From positions 1 through 49,912 of the IMG/VR virus record IMGVR_UViG_3300048031_000487: 49,912 nt of DNA; one strand, 5' to 3'. Shown piece by piece: positions 1 through 6,862 of the stretch (positions are counted from its first letter, which is position 1; each line of letters starts with the position of its first letter). Source of the DNA: a virus. The notes beneath the pieces were generated by a model, which saw only the letters and a program-made list of their open reading frames with translations, made no database searches and was not told the origin of the DNA. The position numbers were made by a program, and so were the translations under genes.

Positions 1-2943
1 GTCATAGATCTTCTGGCTTGTGATCGCGCCCGTGAACTCAAAGGTACTGGCGATGGGCTGGTTAAGCAACTTGGCCTGTGAACCCCCAGATGCCGCGATG
101 TCGAATCCCGCGAGAACACAGAAGTCCTCGGCAGGGGTCACATCAGCGATGAACTCCAGAGAGCCTCCCGTGAGGTCCGTACCGTCTGGGATCAACTTGA
201 TCGAGACCCGACCGCTGGAATCGCCCTCAACGACCACCTTTGGAGGAGCCGCTGTCGTCGCACCAGAAGCGTTCAACGCTGCGTTCATCTGCGTCTGGAT
301 CTCAGTCGCCAGTGTGGTGACCGAAGCATAGGTCTGTGCCGTCAGCGTTGCCGTCAGCGTTGCCGTGGTTCCGATCACAGATCCGACGTACCGGAAGTTG
401 ATGTCGTCAAACTCGTTGGCTGCAATCACCACCGGATTGAGGAACCGGGTCGCCCCCTTCATCAGAGGGAGGGTGCTCGGGTTGTACAGGACGTAGGAGT
501 CACCGCCAGCGGGGGCACCACCAATCGCGGCATCCAGAGTGAGGGTCAAGGTACCACTGTTGTAGGCCGAGACAGTACCCTCCTGACCAATCTGGGCTCC
601 GCTGGTCACCCGAAGAACCCAACCGACGTAGTAGTCGGCAATGTTGGACGCCTCAGTGTCGAGGGGAAGGATGATGTTGGTCGGGACACCCGTAAAGACC
701 AGTGCAGCACCACCGATGTCGGCGTAATCACCGAAAGCAGCACTGTTGATCCCCTGAGCATACCGTCCAATGTCCTGCAAATCAGTAGCGGCGATGCCGG
801 TCCGATCTCCAGTGTTCACCTGAGCCTGGATCAGCACACCGTCGATCTCAAAGTCGAGTGCGTTGTTGGTGGTGTCGATGCCGTACTCGGTCAGACCCGT
901 GTCCGCATCGTAAGCGACCTCACTGCCGACCAAAGCCGCCTGGAAGCCCGTGCCGTTACCCGTGGGATCAGAGAGATCCGTGGTGATCGCACCGAGGTTG
1001 TCGATGTTGATTCCCAGGTCATCACTCTGCCCGTTGACCATGTAGTAGGGGCCAGAACCCGGCACCGTGTACTTGGCGAGCGTTGCATCCTGCGAGGCGA
1101 ACGTAATGGTCACGTCCTCTTCAACTGCGCCCACGAAAGACGTAGTCACGAAGGGTGCCTCAAAACGACAGTCGGGGGCACGCTCGGAGCCACTCGGGAA
1201 TTCGACCGTCACAGTGGCGAGAGCCGCCGACTTGCTCTGGAATTGAGGGGTCAGGAGGGTCGTCCCAGCCTCGTTCTTGAGGGTGTAGGTGCCGACACCA
1301 CTGGAGCCCGCAGTGACACACTCAACGCTGTAGTCTTGATCGACCAGAGTGTTGTAGTAGAAGGTGGCGTAGACGGTTGCGCCAACAGGAACGGGCTCGG
1401 ACAGCGTGATGGTTGAAGTCGAGGACTCAACCTTCGCCACATCAACGCGACCACGATCCAGAGCGTCCTCGATGGAGTATCCCCAGTAGGCATGGACAAG
1501 ATCAGGGCGATCCGTAGGGAGATCAATCCGACCGTTCGCCACAGCGGAGTAAGTCTCGCTGCCCAGCGGGGTATCCCGACCGTTTCCGGTCGTGGGCTGG
1601 AGGGGGAGGGTGAAGTCAAGCCGGTTCTCTACCGGGGGGGAGACACTGGTGTTCACCACCGGAGCACACGCAGCGAGATACTGACGTGCATCTACCAGCG
1701 TGGCGGAAACCTGAGTGTCATCAAAGTAAACACCACCAACGGTGTACTCACCAGCCTCAACAGTGGCAGCGGTGCCCCACAGGATCTTATCGTCCTTGAG
1801 CACGAAGTCAGTGCCGCTGAGGTAGTCCTTCCGATCTGGGGTCAAACCACAAAGAGTGACCTCTGTGATCCCACGGTGGGCGAGGTAATCAAAGGTGTCC
1901 TGCCAAGAGTTGAAGTAATACTGGATCGTAATCACAGCACCGGCTTCAGGGGCAAAGGGCAACGTCACAGCGCCAGAGGCACCGTCAACCGCAGTCGGGA
2001 TCACCTGAACCCCATCCACCTTCACTGTGACGTCTGCGGGGTCCGTGGTGGTAACACCACCGTTGCTCCCATCCACAATGGGTCGCTGGAAGGCGTAAAA
2101 GACCGTGTTTCGGGCAGTAGTGGTTCCGTTGGAGAGCCCCAGAGTAGTGTTCGCGGTCCCGTTTCCGACCACAAGGTCACGATCCGCAGTCAGATAGAGG
2201 ACTGTCTGACCCAGATTGTCGATGGTAGTGGAAGCCGTCAGACTGGTACCCGTCGCGGCACTGTTGATGAAAGCAGCCACCTGAGCAGCGTTCCAACCCA
2301 CCGTCGGAGAGGGTGAAACCACGACGGTGATAGCACTCTCAGAGTCCACGGTGAACTCAAGGGTGTCATTCACACCCTCAAGGATGCTGTAGTTCTGCCC
2401 AACCTCACCATAGAGAACGGGGGCATCCGGGGTAACCTGATCGCTCACGGTATCAGTGATCAGGGTGTCAGTGCGGTTGAAGAAGTAGGTGACCTTGATT
2501 TCATCGGTGGCCTTGGGGGTCACGGATAGAGTCAGGATGCCCTTCGCGCCGTTGATCGCCAGCACCACAACCGGACTTCCGTTCACGGTGACGTTCACGG
2601 AAGCCGCGTCGGTTGCCGTGGTTCCAGTGCCGTTGCCCGTGACGATGGGGAAGTGCTTGACCTGCACCTGATTGATGGAACCATCAAAAGCACCAAGGGT
2701 CACAGCACCGGCATCACTGATGCTGACCACGGCACGACCCGACTCGTCCTCTTGAACAACGCGCTGATCGACGGAGGACGACGAGCCGCGTACCACCTCA
2801 AGAGCATCTTGAAACAGGATCTCAGAGCCCGTTCCAATCAGGAGGGGGAGGCGGACCGATGCGGCCAAACCCTGAAGGGGGTTCTCCGTGTTGGTCTGCG
2901 TGTAAACGCCGGGAGGAGCGTAAATGTTGCCGGGGAATGCCAT
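1..2943 (-). CDS. Contractile tail sheath-like protein, C-terminus outside window
   Basis: The frame is open from an ATG at 2943 to the left edge, giving 981 codons with no stop, so the C-terminus is missing. The start MAFPGNIYAPPGVYTQTN matches the PGVY-type N-terminus of myovirus tail sheath proteins, which polymerise around the tail tube and contract to drive it into the host. At 981 residues and still open it is much longer than most sheaths. The extra length includes a repeated beta-rich unit ending in a YxFN-type strand near residues 148 (VTYFFNRTDT), 340 (IQYYFNSWQDTF) and 530 (ATFYYNT). The composition is rich in Gly, Thr, Val and Asp, as expected for a virion protein. An AGG-type ribosome site lies just upstream. 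The sheath call rests on the N-terminal signature and composition; a large tail or adhesin protein is the alternative. Confidence 0.6.
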   Translation of the reverse strand, partial: MAFPGNIYAPPGVYTQTNTENPLQGLAASVRLPLLIGTGSEILFQDALEVVRGSSSSVDQRVVQEDESGRAVVSISDAGAVTLGAFDGSINQVQVKHFPIVTGNGTGTTATDAASVNVTVNGSPVVVLAINGAKGILTLSVTPKATDEIKVTYFFNRTDTLITDTVSDQVTPDAPVLYGEVGQNYSILEGVNDTLEFTVDSESAITVVVSPSPTVGWNAAQVAAFINSAATGTSLTASTTIDNLGQTVLYLTADRDLVVGNGTANTTLGLSNGTTTARNTVFYAFQRPIVDGSNGGVTTTDPADVTVKVDGVQVIPTAVDGASGAVTLPFAPEAGAVITIQYYFNSWQDTFDYLAHRGITEVTLCGLTPDRKDYLSGTDFVLKDDKILWGTAATVEAGEYTVGGVYFDDTQVSATLVDARQYLAACAPVVNTSVSPPVENRLDFTLPLQPTTGNGRDTPLGSETYSAVANGRIDLPTDRPDLVHAYWGYSIEDALDRGRVDVAKVESSTSTITLSEPVPVGATVYATFYYNTLVDQDYSVECVTAGSSGVGTYTLKNEAGTTLLTPQFQSKSAALATVTVEFPSGSERAPDCRFEAPFVTTSFVGAVEEDVTITFASQDATLAKYTVPGSGPYYMVNGQSDDLGINIDNLGAITTDLSDPTGNGTGFQAALVGSEVAYDADTGLTEYGIDTTNNALDFEIDGVLIQAQVNTGDRTGIAATDLQDIGRYAQGINSAAFGDYADIGGAALVFTGVPTNIILPLDTEASNIADYYVGWVLRVTSGAQIGQEGTVSAYNSGTLTLTLDAAIGGAPAGGDSYVLYNPSTLPLMKGATRFLNPVVIAANEFDDINFRYVGSVIGTTATLTATLTAQTYASVTTLATEIQTQMNAALNASGATTAAPPKVVVEGDSSGRVSIKLIPDGTDLTGGSLEFIADVTPAEDFCVLAGFDIAASGGSQAKLLNQPIASTFEFTGAITSQKIYD

Positions 2944-3045
2944 GTTGAACCTCGATTTTTGACTCAAGAGCAAGTGTCTTGAGAGAGTGCGAGCACAGAG
3001 ATGGTGTACAGCCCCTCAACAGGGCGTTGTCTACATGGCGGCGGA

Positions 3046-3059
3046 TATAGGAGGGGTAT
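3046..3059 (-). promoter_or_regulatory. Possible phage promoter motif (ATAxCCxTCCTATA) upstream of the sheath gene
   Basis: On the minus strand this reads ATACCCCTCCTATA. An almost identical sequence lies before the gene starting at 3492, and related ones at 4036 and 49324. It sits about 100 bases before the sheath start and downstream of the 3072-3097 terminator, where a new promoter would be useful. Promoter function is inferred only from this repeated context. Confidence 0.3.
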
Positions 3060-3071
3060 CGAGAAACAAGA

Positions 3072-3097
3072 AAAGCCCGCCTGTGTAGGCGGGCTTT
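3072..3097 (-). terminator. Rho-independent terminator
   Basis: AAAGCCCGCC and GGCGGGCTTT form a perfect 10-bp stem around a 6-base loop. On the minus strand the stem is followed by TTCTTGTTTCTC. It lies just after the stop of the gene ending at 3118. A second perfect 9-bp hairpin (3101-3122, AGTAGTGCT/AGCACTACT) overlaps that stop codon, so two hairpins stand in tandem. Confidence 0.75.
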
Positions 3098-3117
3098 CAA
3101 AGTAGTGCTTGAGAGCA

Positions 3118-3492
3118 CTACTCCAGGTAGAGGAAGTCGTCCAGTTCTGGCTCGTCACCGTCAAACACCAGCATATCAGCACGCTCCCCAACCCGAAGGG
3201 GCTCGGGCCACGTTGCGGTATCCACCACCTCGTAAGAGATGTACTTGCCGCCAAGACCATCCTCAACCCAGCCGTCCTTGGACACCTTGACCAGTGCGTA
3301 CTCCCTGCCACCGTAGGAGTAAGGCATACGGAACACGTCGCCTCTCTTGGGGGTGTACTCGTGAATTGAAACCTTGCGTCCTGCCTTCTTCAGTCCAGCC
3401 AGAATCGCCTTCCGCTCAGGAGAGCCGACAGGCATGGTGCTCGCCAAGCGAATCAGCGAACGGCGGTCAGAGGCGGTCAGGGTACGGGACAT
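3118..3492 (-). CDS. Small protein with N-terminal LIRLAS module
   Basis: The ATG at 3492 is preceded by a good GGAG site, giving 124 residues. Residues 4-40 carry the recurring module LIRLASTMPVGSPERKAIL, also found in the protein starting at 11667 and four times in the one starting at 40659. The rest (YTPKRGDVFRMPYSYGGREY onward) is a small beta-rich domain with an acidic C-terminus (DEPELDDFLYLE). I do not recognise this domain. It lies between an FmdB-type gene and the tail sheath and is followed by a terminator, so a late or virion role is likely. The module looks like a shared tag rather than an enzymatic part, which is inference. Confidence 0.85.
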   Translation of the reverse strand: MSRTLTASDRRSLIRLASTMPVGSPERKAILAGLKKAGRKVSIHEYTPKRGDVFRMPYSYGGREYALVKVSKDGWVEDGLGGKYISYEVVDTATWPEPLRVGERADMLVFDGDEPELDDFLYLE

Positions 3493-3524
3493 GTTGTTCT
3501 CCAGAGAGATTTTCTTACCGGGAG

Positions 3525-3538
3525 TATAGGACGGATAT
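3525..3538 (-). promoter_or_regulatory. Possible phage promoter motif before the gene starting at 3492
   Basis: The minus strand reads ATATCCGTCCTATA, matching the motif at 3046-3059 at 12 of 14 positions. Its TATA end is 33 bases from the ATG, a distance suited to a -10-like element with a short leader. CCCGGTAAGAAAA follows it, resembling the leader motif described elsewhere. Confidence 0.3.
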
Positions 3539-3544
3539 TGATGG

Positions 3545-4006
3545 CTACTTTTTGTCTTTTGCCTGCGCCGTCGCCGCCTGCGAAACCTTGAAGGCGGCGG
3601 AACGGTGCTCATTGACGTACTTCCTCTCAGGTTCCGTGATCACCCGGTAGCCCCCTTCCCGCGTCTTCACGAGATGATCACGAGTGATCCCACGCCCCTT
3701 CTTAGCCTCGTCATGGACGATCTGATCCTTCTTCGCACCTTCCTTGTGGATCTCGCCCCACCGCATCTCAGCATCCCTGCCAATCGCCTTGTCGAAGTTC
3801 CAGTCGTCTGAAGTCCCCGTGTTCGGGGGGGCCATCCCTCGGGTCTGACTCGGGGGGTGCTTGAAAGCGAAAGACGCCGCTGAGACTTCTCTTTTTCCAG
3901 GGGCTCCACAGGAGGTGCAGGGAAACTCCTTTGCCGTGCTGATCTTTCGAAAAAGTTTTTCAAAACGGAGTCCACAGGACTGACATGTGAATTCGTAAAT
4001 CGGCAT
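3545..4006 (-). CDS. FmdB-type zinc-ribbon protein
   Basis: The 153-residue protein starts MPIYEFTCQSCGLRFEKLF and has a second CTSC pair near residue 33. The pattern CxxC-(~20)-CxxC after MPxYxF is that of the FmdB/CxxC_CXXC_SSSS regulatory-type zinc ribbon. The remaining ~110 residues are charged and end in an Ala/Lys-rich tail (AATAQAKDKK). I do not recognise that part. The start is chosen from the family N-terminus and a GGGGGA site before 4006; a longer upstream frame exists but crosses the divergent gene. A second FmdB-type gene with a different tail lies at 37004-37393. Such proteins are common next to phage structural genes; their exact role is unknown. Confidence 0.85.
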   Translation of the reverse strand: MPIYEFTCQSCGLRFEKLFRKISTAKEFPCTSCGAPGKREVSAASFAFKHPPSQTRGMAPPNTGTSDDWNFDKAIGRDAEMRWGEIHKEGAKKDQIVHDEAKKGRGITRDHLVKTREGGYRVITEPERKYVNEHRSAAFKVSQAATAQAKDKK

Positions 4007-4035
4007 GAGATCCCCCAAGGGTGAGATTTTCACTT

Positions 4036-4048
4036 TACCCTCCCTATA
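4036..4048 (+). promoter_or_regulatory. Possible phage promoter motif before the plus-strand gene at 4076
   Basis: The sequence TACCCTCCCTATA lies 28 bases before the ATG at 4076, in the divergent gap between two genes. It resembles the minus-strand motifs at 3046 and 3525, particularly the CCTATA end. The following TATAGATCCC adds to the likeness. Function is inferred. Confidence 0.3.
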
Positions 4049-4075
4049 GATCCCTTTAGGGGAGGAGATCCCAGG

Positions 4076-4423
4076 ATGACACAGCGAGAGATAGATCGTT
4101 TCCTTATGACGGACTCTTTCCGCCAACGGATCGTTGAGGCAGACCATTACGCGGAGAAGAAAAACCTCGACCGATGGGCCACTCGGGTTCTCTGGGTATC
4201 CCTCACCTGTAATGTACAAGTGGCACACAGATATGCCCAAAGAAGGGCAAATTTCAGGGTGTCAAAGGCTTGGGATCGCCTGACCCGGTTTCTGGACCGC
4301 AATTGGGGAAGTCTCAATCCCGAAGGAATCTACGAAACCTGGAAGGGGAACCATGCCTGGGAGGAATTCCCGCTCAAGTGGTTTGACCTTGTTGTGGAGG
4401 ACATCACCAGTGACCATCTTTGA
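4076..4423 (+). CDS. Hypothetical protein, first gene of plus-strand pair
   Basis: This 115-residue frame starts at an ATG preceded by GGGGAGGAG. The product is rich in aromatic and charged residues (for example RFLDRNWGSLNPEGIYETWK) and has no membrane segment or metal motif. I do not recognise it. The next gene starts inside its end, so the two form a coupled pair transcribed against the surrounding minus-strand genes. A promoter-like motif at 4036-4048 could drive the pair. Confidence 0.7.
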   Translation: MTQREIDRFLMTDSFRQRIVEADHYAEKKNLDRWATRVLWVSLTCNVQVAHRYAQRRANFRVSKAWDRLTRFLDRNWGSLNPEGIYETWKGNHAWEEFPLKWFDLVVEDITSDHL

Positions 4424-4637
4424 TCACATTGAAATCTGTGAGGGTATCAAAGACCCCCCCGGTGACACACCCGAGGAACAAAAGACTGCTTACTATGCCT
4501 CGTGGCAGCACCTCATCAACACCGGGCTGGCGTTCAGCCTGCAAGATCGACTCGGACGTGTAGCCATGCACCTGATCGAGCATGGCTTCTGCACCGTCGC
4601 TCAACCCCCCGATCTCAACTTGAGCAAGGTCACCTGA
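4410..4637 (+). CDS. Hypothetical protein, second gene of plus-strand pair
   Basis: The proposed start is GTG at 4410, 14 bases inside the previous gene, with GGAGG seven to eight bases upstream. This gives 75 residues (VTIFDHIEICEGIKDPPGDT onward). The product looks helical and has no recognisable domain. Its 3' end overlaps the end of a minus-strand frame (4601-4738), so the two transcription units converge here. The ATG at 4353 in the same frame lies deep in the preceding gene and is less likely. Confidence 0.65.
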   Translation: MTIFDHIEICEGIKDPPGDTPEEQKTAYYASWQHLINTGLAFSLQDRLGRVAMHLIEHGFCTVAQPPDLNLSKVT

Positions 4638-4738
4638 ATACAATCATCAGGGTCATTGGGATCAGGCGCGTATGCCAGATCCTCAAACGACCACTTCTCC
4701 AACCCCCACGACTTAGCCCAAGTCGTCCAATGATACTG
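4601..4738 (-). other. In-frame continuation beyond a UGA of the gene starting at 4921
   Basis: Directly after the TGA at 4739-4741 the same frame stays open for 45 codons to a second TGA at 4601-4603. Its product (QYHWTTWAKSWGLEKWSFED, then LAYAPDPNDPDDCIQVTLLK) looks like ordinary protein. No usable start codon with a ribosome site is visible in this segment. The next base after the stop is C, the leakiest UGA context in bacteria. It could be read through, or a TGG codon may have mutated to TGA, or the base may be a sequence error. Confidence 0.4.
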
Positions 4739-4921
4739 TCAATCAGGAGCGAGGCGAGTGCCGTCGTACCTCCTCTCTGTGATCTTCGTCGCTTCAACGA
4801 AGACCTCTGAGTCCAGTTCCATGCACCCGTGATGGTGTTTTGGGTATGGGGGGTGCCCACAGGAGTACCGTGTACACTCATGCGGCACAAGGGATCTCAG
4901 GATCATCTCTGCTGGTGTCAT
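4739..4921 (-). CDS. Hypothetical Cys/His-rich small protein, possibly ended early by UGA
   Basis: An ATG at 4921 with AGAGGG upstream gives 60 residues, including HECTRYSCGHPPYPKHHHGC, a Cys/His-rich stretch that could bind a metal. The frame ends at TGA but continues open to 4601 with protein-like sequence (see separate entry). If read through, the full product would be 106 residues. A TTG start at 4963 overlapping the previous stop is an alternative. I do not recognise the protein. It lies in a run of small genes after the 2H phosphoesterase. Confidence 0.55.
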   Translation of the reverse strand: MTPAEMILRSLVPHECTRYSCGHPPYPKHHHGCMELDSEVFVEATKITERRYDGTRLAPD

Positions 4922-4959
4922 GCCCTCTAATAGAGGAAACCACCCAAGACGCACCCCCC

Positions 4960-5118
4960 TCAAACCTCAAAATCTACGATCACGAAACCCGGATCGGGAA
5001 GGCCCGGATCCGGGTTCTCTTTTGGTGGGGGAGGGGGGATTCGTGCCCCCTCCCTCCGACGCTCTCGTTCGCGCTCCCGATCTCGATGGATACGGTCAAT
5101 GATGAACGAGTCCAGCAC
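4960..5118 (-). CDS. Small basic/proline-rich protein (52 aa)
   Basis: A GTG at 5118 preceded by GAGAGG at 5-base spacing opens a 52-residue frame: VLDSFIIDRIHRDRERERER, then a PPPPP stretch and NPDPGLPDPG. It begins 9 bases after the stop of the 2H phosphoesterase gene, fitting the tight operon spacing. The Arg/Glu run could be a charged helix and the Pro-rich part a linker. I do not recognise it. The inverted repeat at 4986-5016 falls within this frame and encodes the PDPG repeat, so it need not be a terminator. Confidence 0.5.
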   Translation of the reverse strand: MLDSFIIDRIHRDRERERERRREGARIPPPPPKENPDPGLPDPGFVIVDFEV

Positions 5119-5127
5119 CAGAACCTC

Positions 5128-5610
5128 TCATGTACCCTTGTCGTAGATCGTGCCCCTGAGATCAAAGACCTCGCTCCCCTTTGTTCCCTTGTATCCAACT
5201 CGACCACGCAGAGTACCGGAGGCTCGGTTCCAACCACGACTCAGGAGTTCATTGGAATACACCGGGGAGATACCGTTCATTGCCACGGACACATGAGGAA
5301 TCCGATTGGTGCTTGAGATGCCCTGTGGCTCAACCACGATGGTTTGACCCTTATCGTCTGCGGCCCAACCGACGATCCGCAACTTCACCGGGGCACCAAT
5401 TGGAAGCCGGGTGACTTCTTCAGGGTTTGGTTTGAACTTGATCGTCATGTGGTGAGCAAACACTCTTGGGTGAAGAGGGATGCCCGTCTCTTCGGCCCAC
5501 CAGTCAAGGAGTTCATTGGGGTCATCCAAGATCACAGCCGTGTATACCGCCTTTTCAGGCTTCTTTCCGGCGAGGAGGCTCCGCACAGCATCTCTACGAG
5601 GGTCCATCAT
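5128..5610 (-). CDS. 2H phosphoesterase-like protein (candidate cyclic-nucleotide or RNA phosphodiesterase)
   Basis: This 160-residue protein carries the two HxT/S motifs of the 2H phosphoesterase superfamily: H54-M-T56 in FAHHMTIKFKP and H106-V-S108 in IPHVSVAMNG. Each lies at the end of a predicted beta strand and the spacing of about 50 residues is typical. Family members cleave 2',3'-cyclic or 2'-5' phosphodiesters. In phages they include the anti-CBASS protein Acb1, which destroys cyclic-nucleotide alarm signals, and RNA-repair enzymes. Which of these applies cannot be told from motifs. The start has AAGGAG five bases before ATG-ATG, so initiation at either ATG is possible. It follows the lysin gene, in a late-looking cluster. 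Confidence 0.7.
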   Translation of the reverse strand: MMDPRRDAVRSLLAGKKPEKAVYTAVILDDPNELLDWWAEETGIPLHPRVFAHHMTIKFKPNPEEVTRLPIGAPVKLRIVGWAADDKGQTIVVEPQGISSTNRIPHVSVAMNGISPVYSNELLSRGWNRASGTLRGRVGYKGTKGSEVFDLRGTIYDKGT

Positions 5611-5686
5611 CGTTTCTCCTTTTCAACTTGAAGACGCATGCGGAGACGTCGTTCGGACAGTAAACGCCAAAAAAGATCCTTCCCGA

Positions 5687-6502
5687 TCAAAACCACTGAT
5701 CCATCAGCGTGTACGTGAAGGTTTCCCTGCCCGTCTTGTCCCGTTGCATGTACGCCAACTCCATCATCTGCTCAAACCCCTTCTGAGAGGCGTGAACCTG
5801 ACAGCCCGCCGACCACTTGTTCACCTCCGTCGAGACACCGCCCTCGATCTGAGTTGCGGCGTGGAGATTGATTCCGAAGTAGCCCGTGGTGATGGTGCTG
5901 GGATCAAGATCGATCTTGTCGTCCATCGTGTTGTCCCGATAGACCGACACCTCTCCAGCCCTCTGGCAGATTGCGTAGTATTTGCCCCCGTGGAGATCAA
6001 TCTTATAGGTGTCGAGGTACTGGTTGGGGACCAGTACCGCACAGCCCTTACTGTTCGTCGGGTGGAGCAGGTAGTAGGATCCTGGGTCAGTGGTTCCCGG
6101 CCAATACTTCACATTCCACATGCCGTCGTCGTCAACCCACGCACAACCCAGAGTGTCGTCAAAGGTGTTGGCATTACGGATGGGGGCACGGATGCCGAAC
6201 AGCCACAAGCGGTTCTTGTCTCCCCAGATCTCGTGTCCGAGGCTCTTGGCGTGTTGAAGCACCAGTGGAAGAGGACCGGGTGCCGGGGTGCCGGGGGAGT
6301 CTTCCAGCAGAGCCGTCCACGTCGCCGGACCCACGATCCCGTCAGCGTCCAGACCGTGATCCTTCTGGAACGCCTTGACCTGAGCCTCGGTGTTCTTGCC
6401 AAAGATCCCGTCAGTGGAACAGGAATACCCCTGCTCCTTCAACGACTCCTGACACAGCAAAACGTCGGGGCCTCGGGATCCAACACGAATAGTAGACGGC
6501 AT
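5687..6502 (-). CDS. Endolysin-like protein: peptidoglycan-binding domain plus C-terminal H...SAGC domain
   Basis: Residues 5-67 form a classic PG_binding_1 domain (GSRGPDVLLCQESL; DGIFGKNTEAQVKAFQ; DADGIVGPATW). The C-terminal domain contains GINLHAAT (H214) and VNKWSAGCQV (Ser231, Cys234). This pattern recalls YkuD-like L,D-transpeptidase/hydrolase folds and a phage family with the signature 'NKWSAGCQ'. It probably binds and modifies or cuts host cell-wall peptidoglycan at lysis or entry. No signal peptide or membrane segment is seen, so export would need a holin. The start has GGGAG upstream. The total length is 271 residues. Confidence 0.75.
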   Translation of the reverse strand: MPSTIRVGSRGPDVLLCQESLKEQGYSCSTDGIFGKNTEAQVKAFQKDHGLDADGIVGPATWTALLEDSPGTPAPGPLPLVLQHAKSLGHEIWGDKNRLWLFGIRAPIRNANTFDDTLGCAWVDDDGMWNVKYWPGTTDPGSYYLLHPTNSKGCAVLVPNQYLDTYKIDLHGGKYYAICQRAGEVSVYRDNTMDDKIDLDPSTITTGYFGINLHAATQIEGGVSTEVNKWSAGCQVHASQKGFEQMMELAYMQRDKTGRETFTYTLMDQWF

Positions 6503-6568
6503 TGCTCACTCCCTCGGAGGTGATTCACCAAAGGAAGGGGATAAAAAAACTACCGAGGCCCGATCAAC

Positions 6569-6859
6569 TCAGAGGGATGCCGTGGAGGATTCCCCCTCAA
6601 GAACTGAAATCAGGGAGGCATAGTTGATGTACTCGTCAGGCAGACCGTTGGGTGGGGTGATCTCAGGGTCGCGCTGACATTGAAGGGCAAACAGGAGCAG
6701 GACATCCGTGATGTCCTCAGAGGAGAAACCCTCCTCTGAGAGCATGTTCACGAAAGGCTGAGTGTTTGCCGCCGCTGCCTGTGAGTACAAGGTCGCGCCT
6801 TTGAGGTTGGCGATGTACTGCCCCCACCCCTCTAAGGTGACGGGATCCATGATAGCCAT
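6569..6859 (-). CDS. Hypothetical small protein (96 aa)
   Basis: The gene begins 3 bases after the stop of the SNF2-type helicase gene and has CAGGAG before its ATG. The product is mostly helical and acidic (for example EGFSSEDITDVLLLFALQCQ) with no metal or nucleotide motif. I do not recognise it. A run of seven T on the coding strand about 20 bases after the stop may help end transcription, but no clear stem precedes it. Small acidic helical proteins in this position are often virion or chaperone-like, which is only a guess. Confidence 0.75.
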   Translation of the reverse strand: MAIMDPVTLEGWGQYIANLKGATLYSQAAAANTQPFVNMLSEEGFSSEDITDVLLLFALQCQRDPEITPPNGLPDEYINYASLISVLEGESSTASL

Positions 6860-6862
6860 CGG

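Noticed and set aside
1492-2316. Long plus-strand open frame opposite the sheath gene
   Set aside because: It is antisense to a long, clearly coding minus-strand frame and has no protein-like features or ribosome site.
4986-5016. Inverted repeat AACCCGGATC...GATCCGGGTT as a terminator
   Set aside because: It lies inside the 52-residue frame 4960-5118 and encodes a PDPG repeat; neither strand has a convincing T-run directly after the stem.
5480-6523. Plus-strand frame of 347 codons opposite the lysin and 2H genes
   Set aside because: The minus-strand frames carry clear PG-binding and HxT/S motifs; the plus frame spans both genes and has none.
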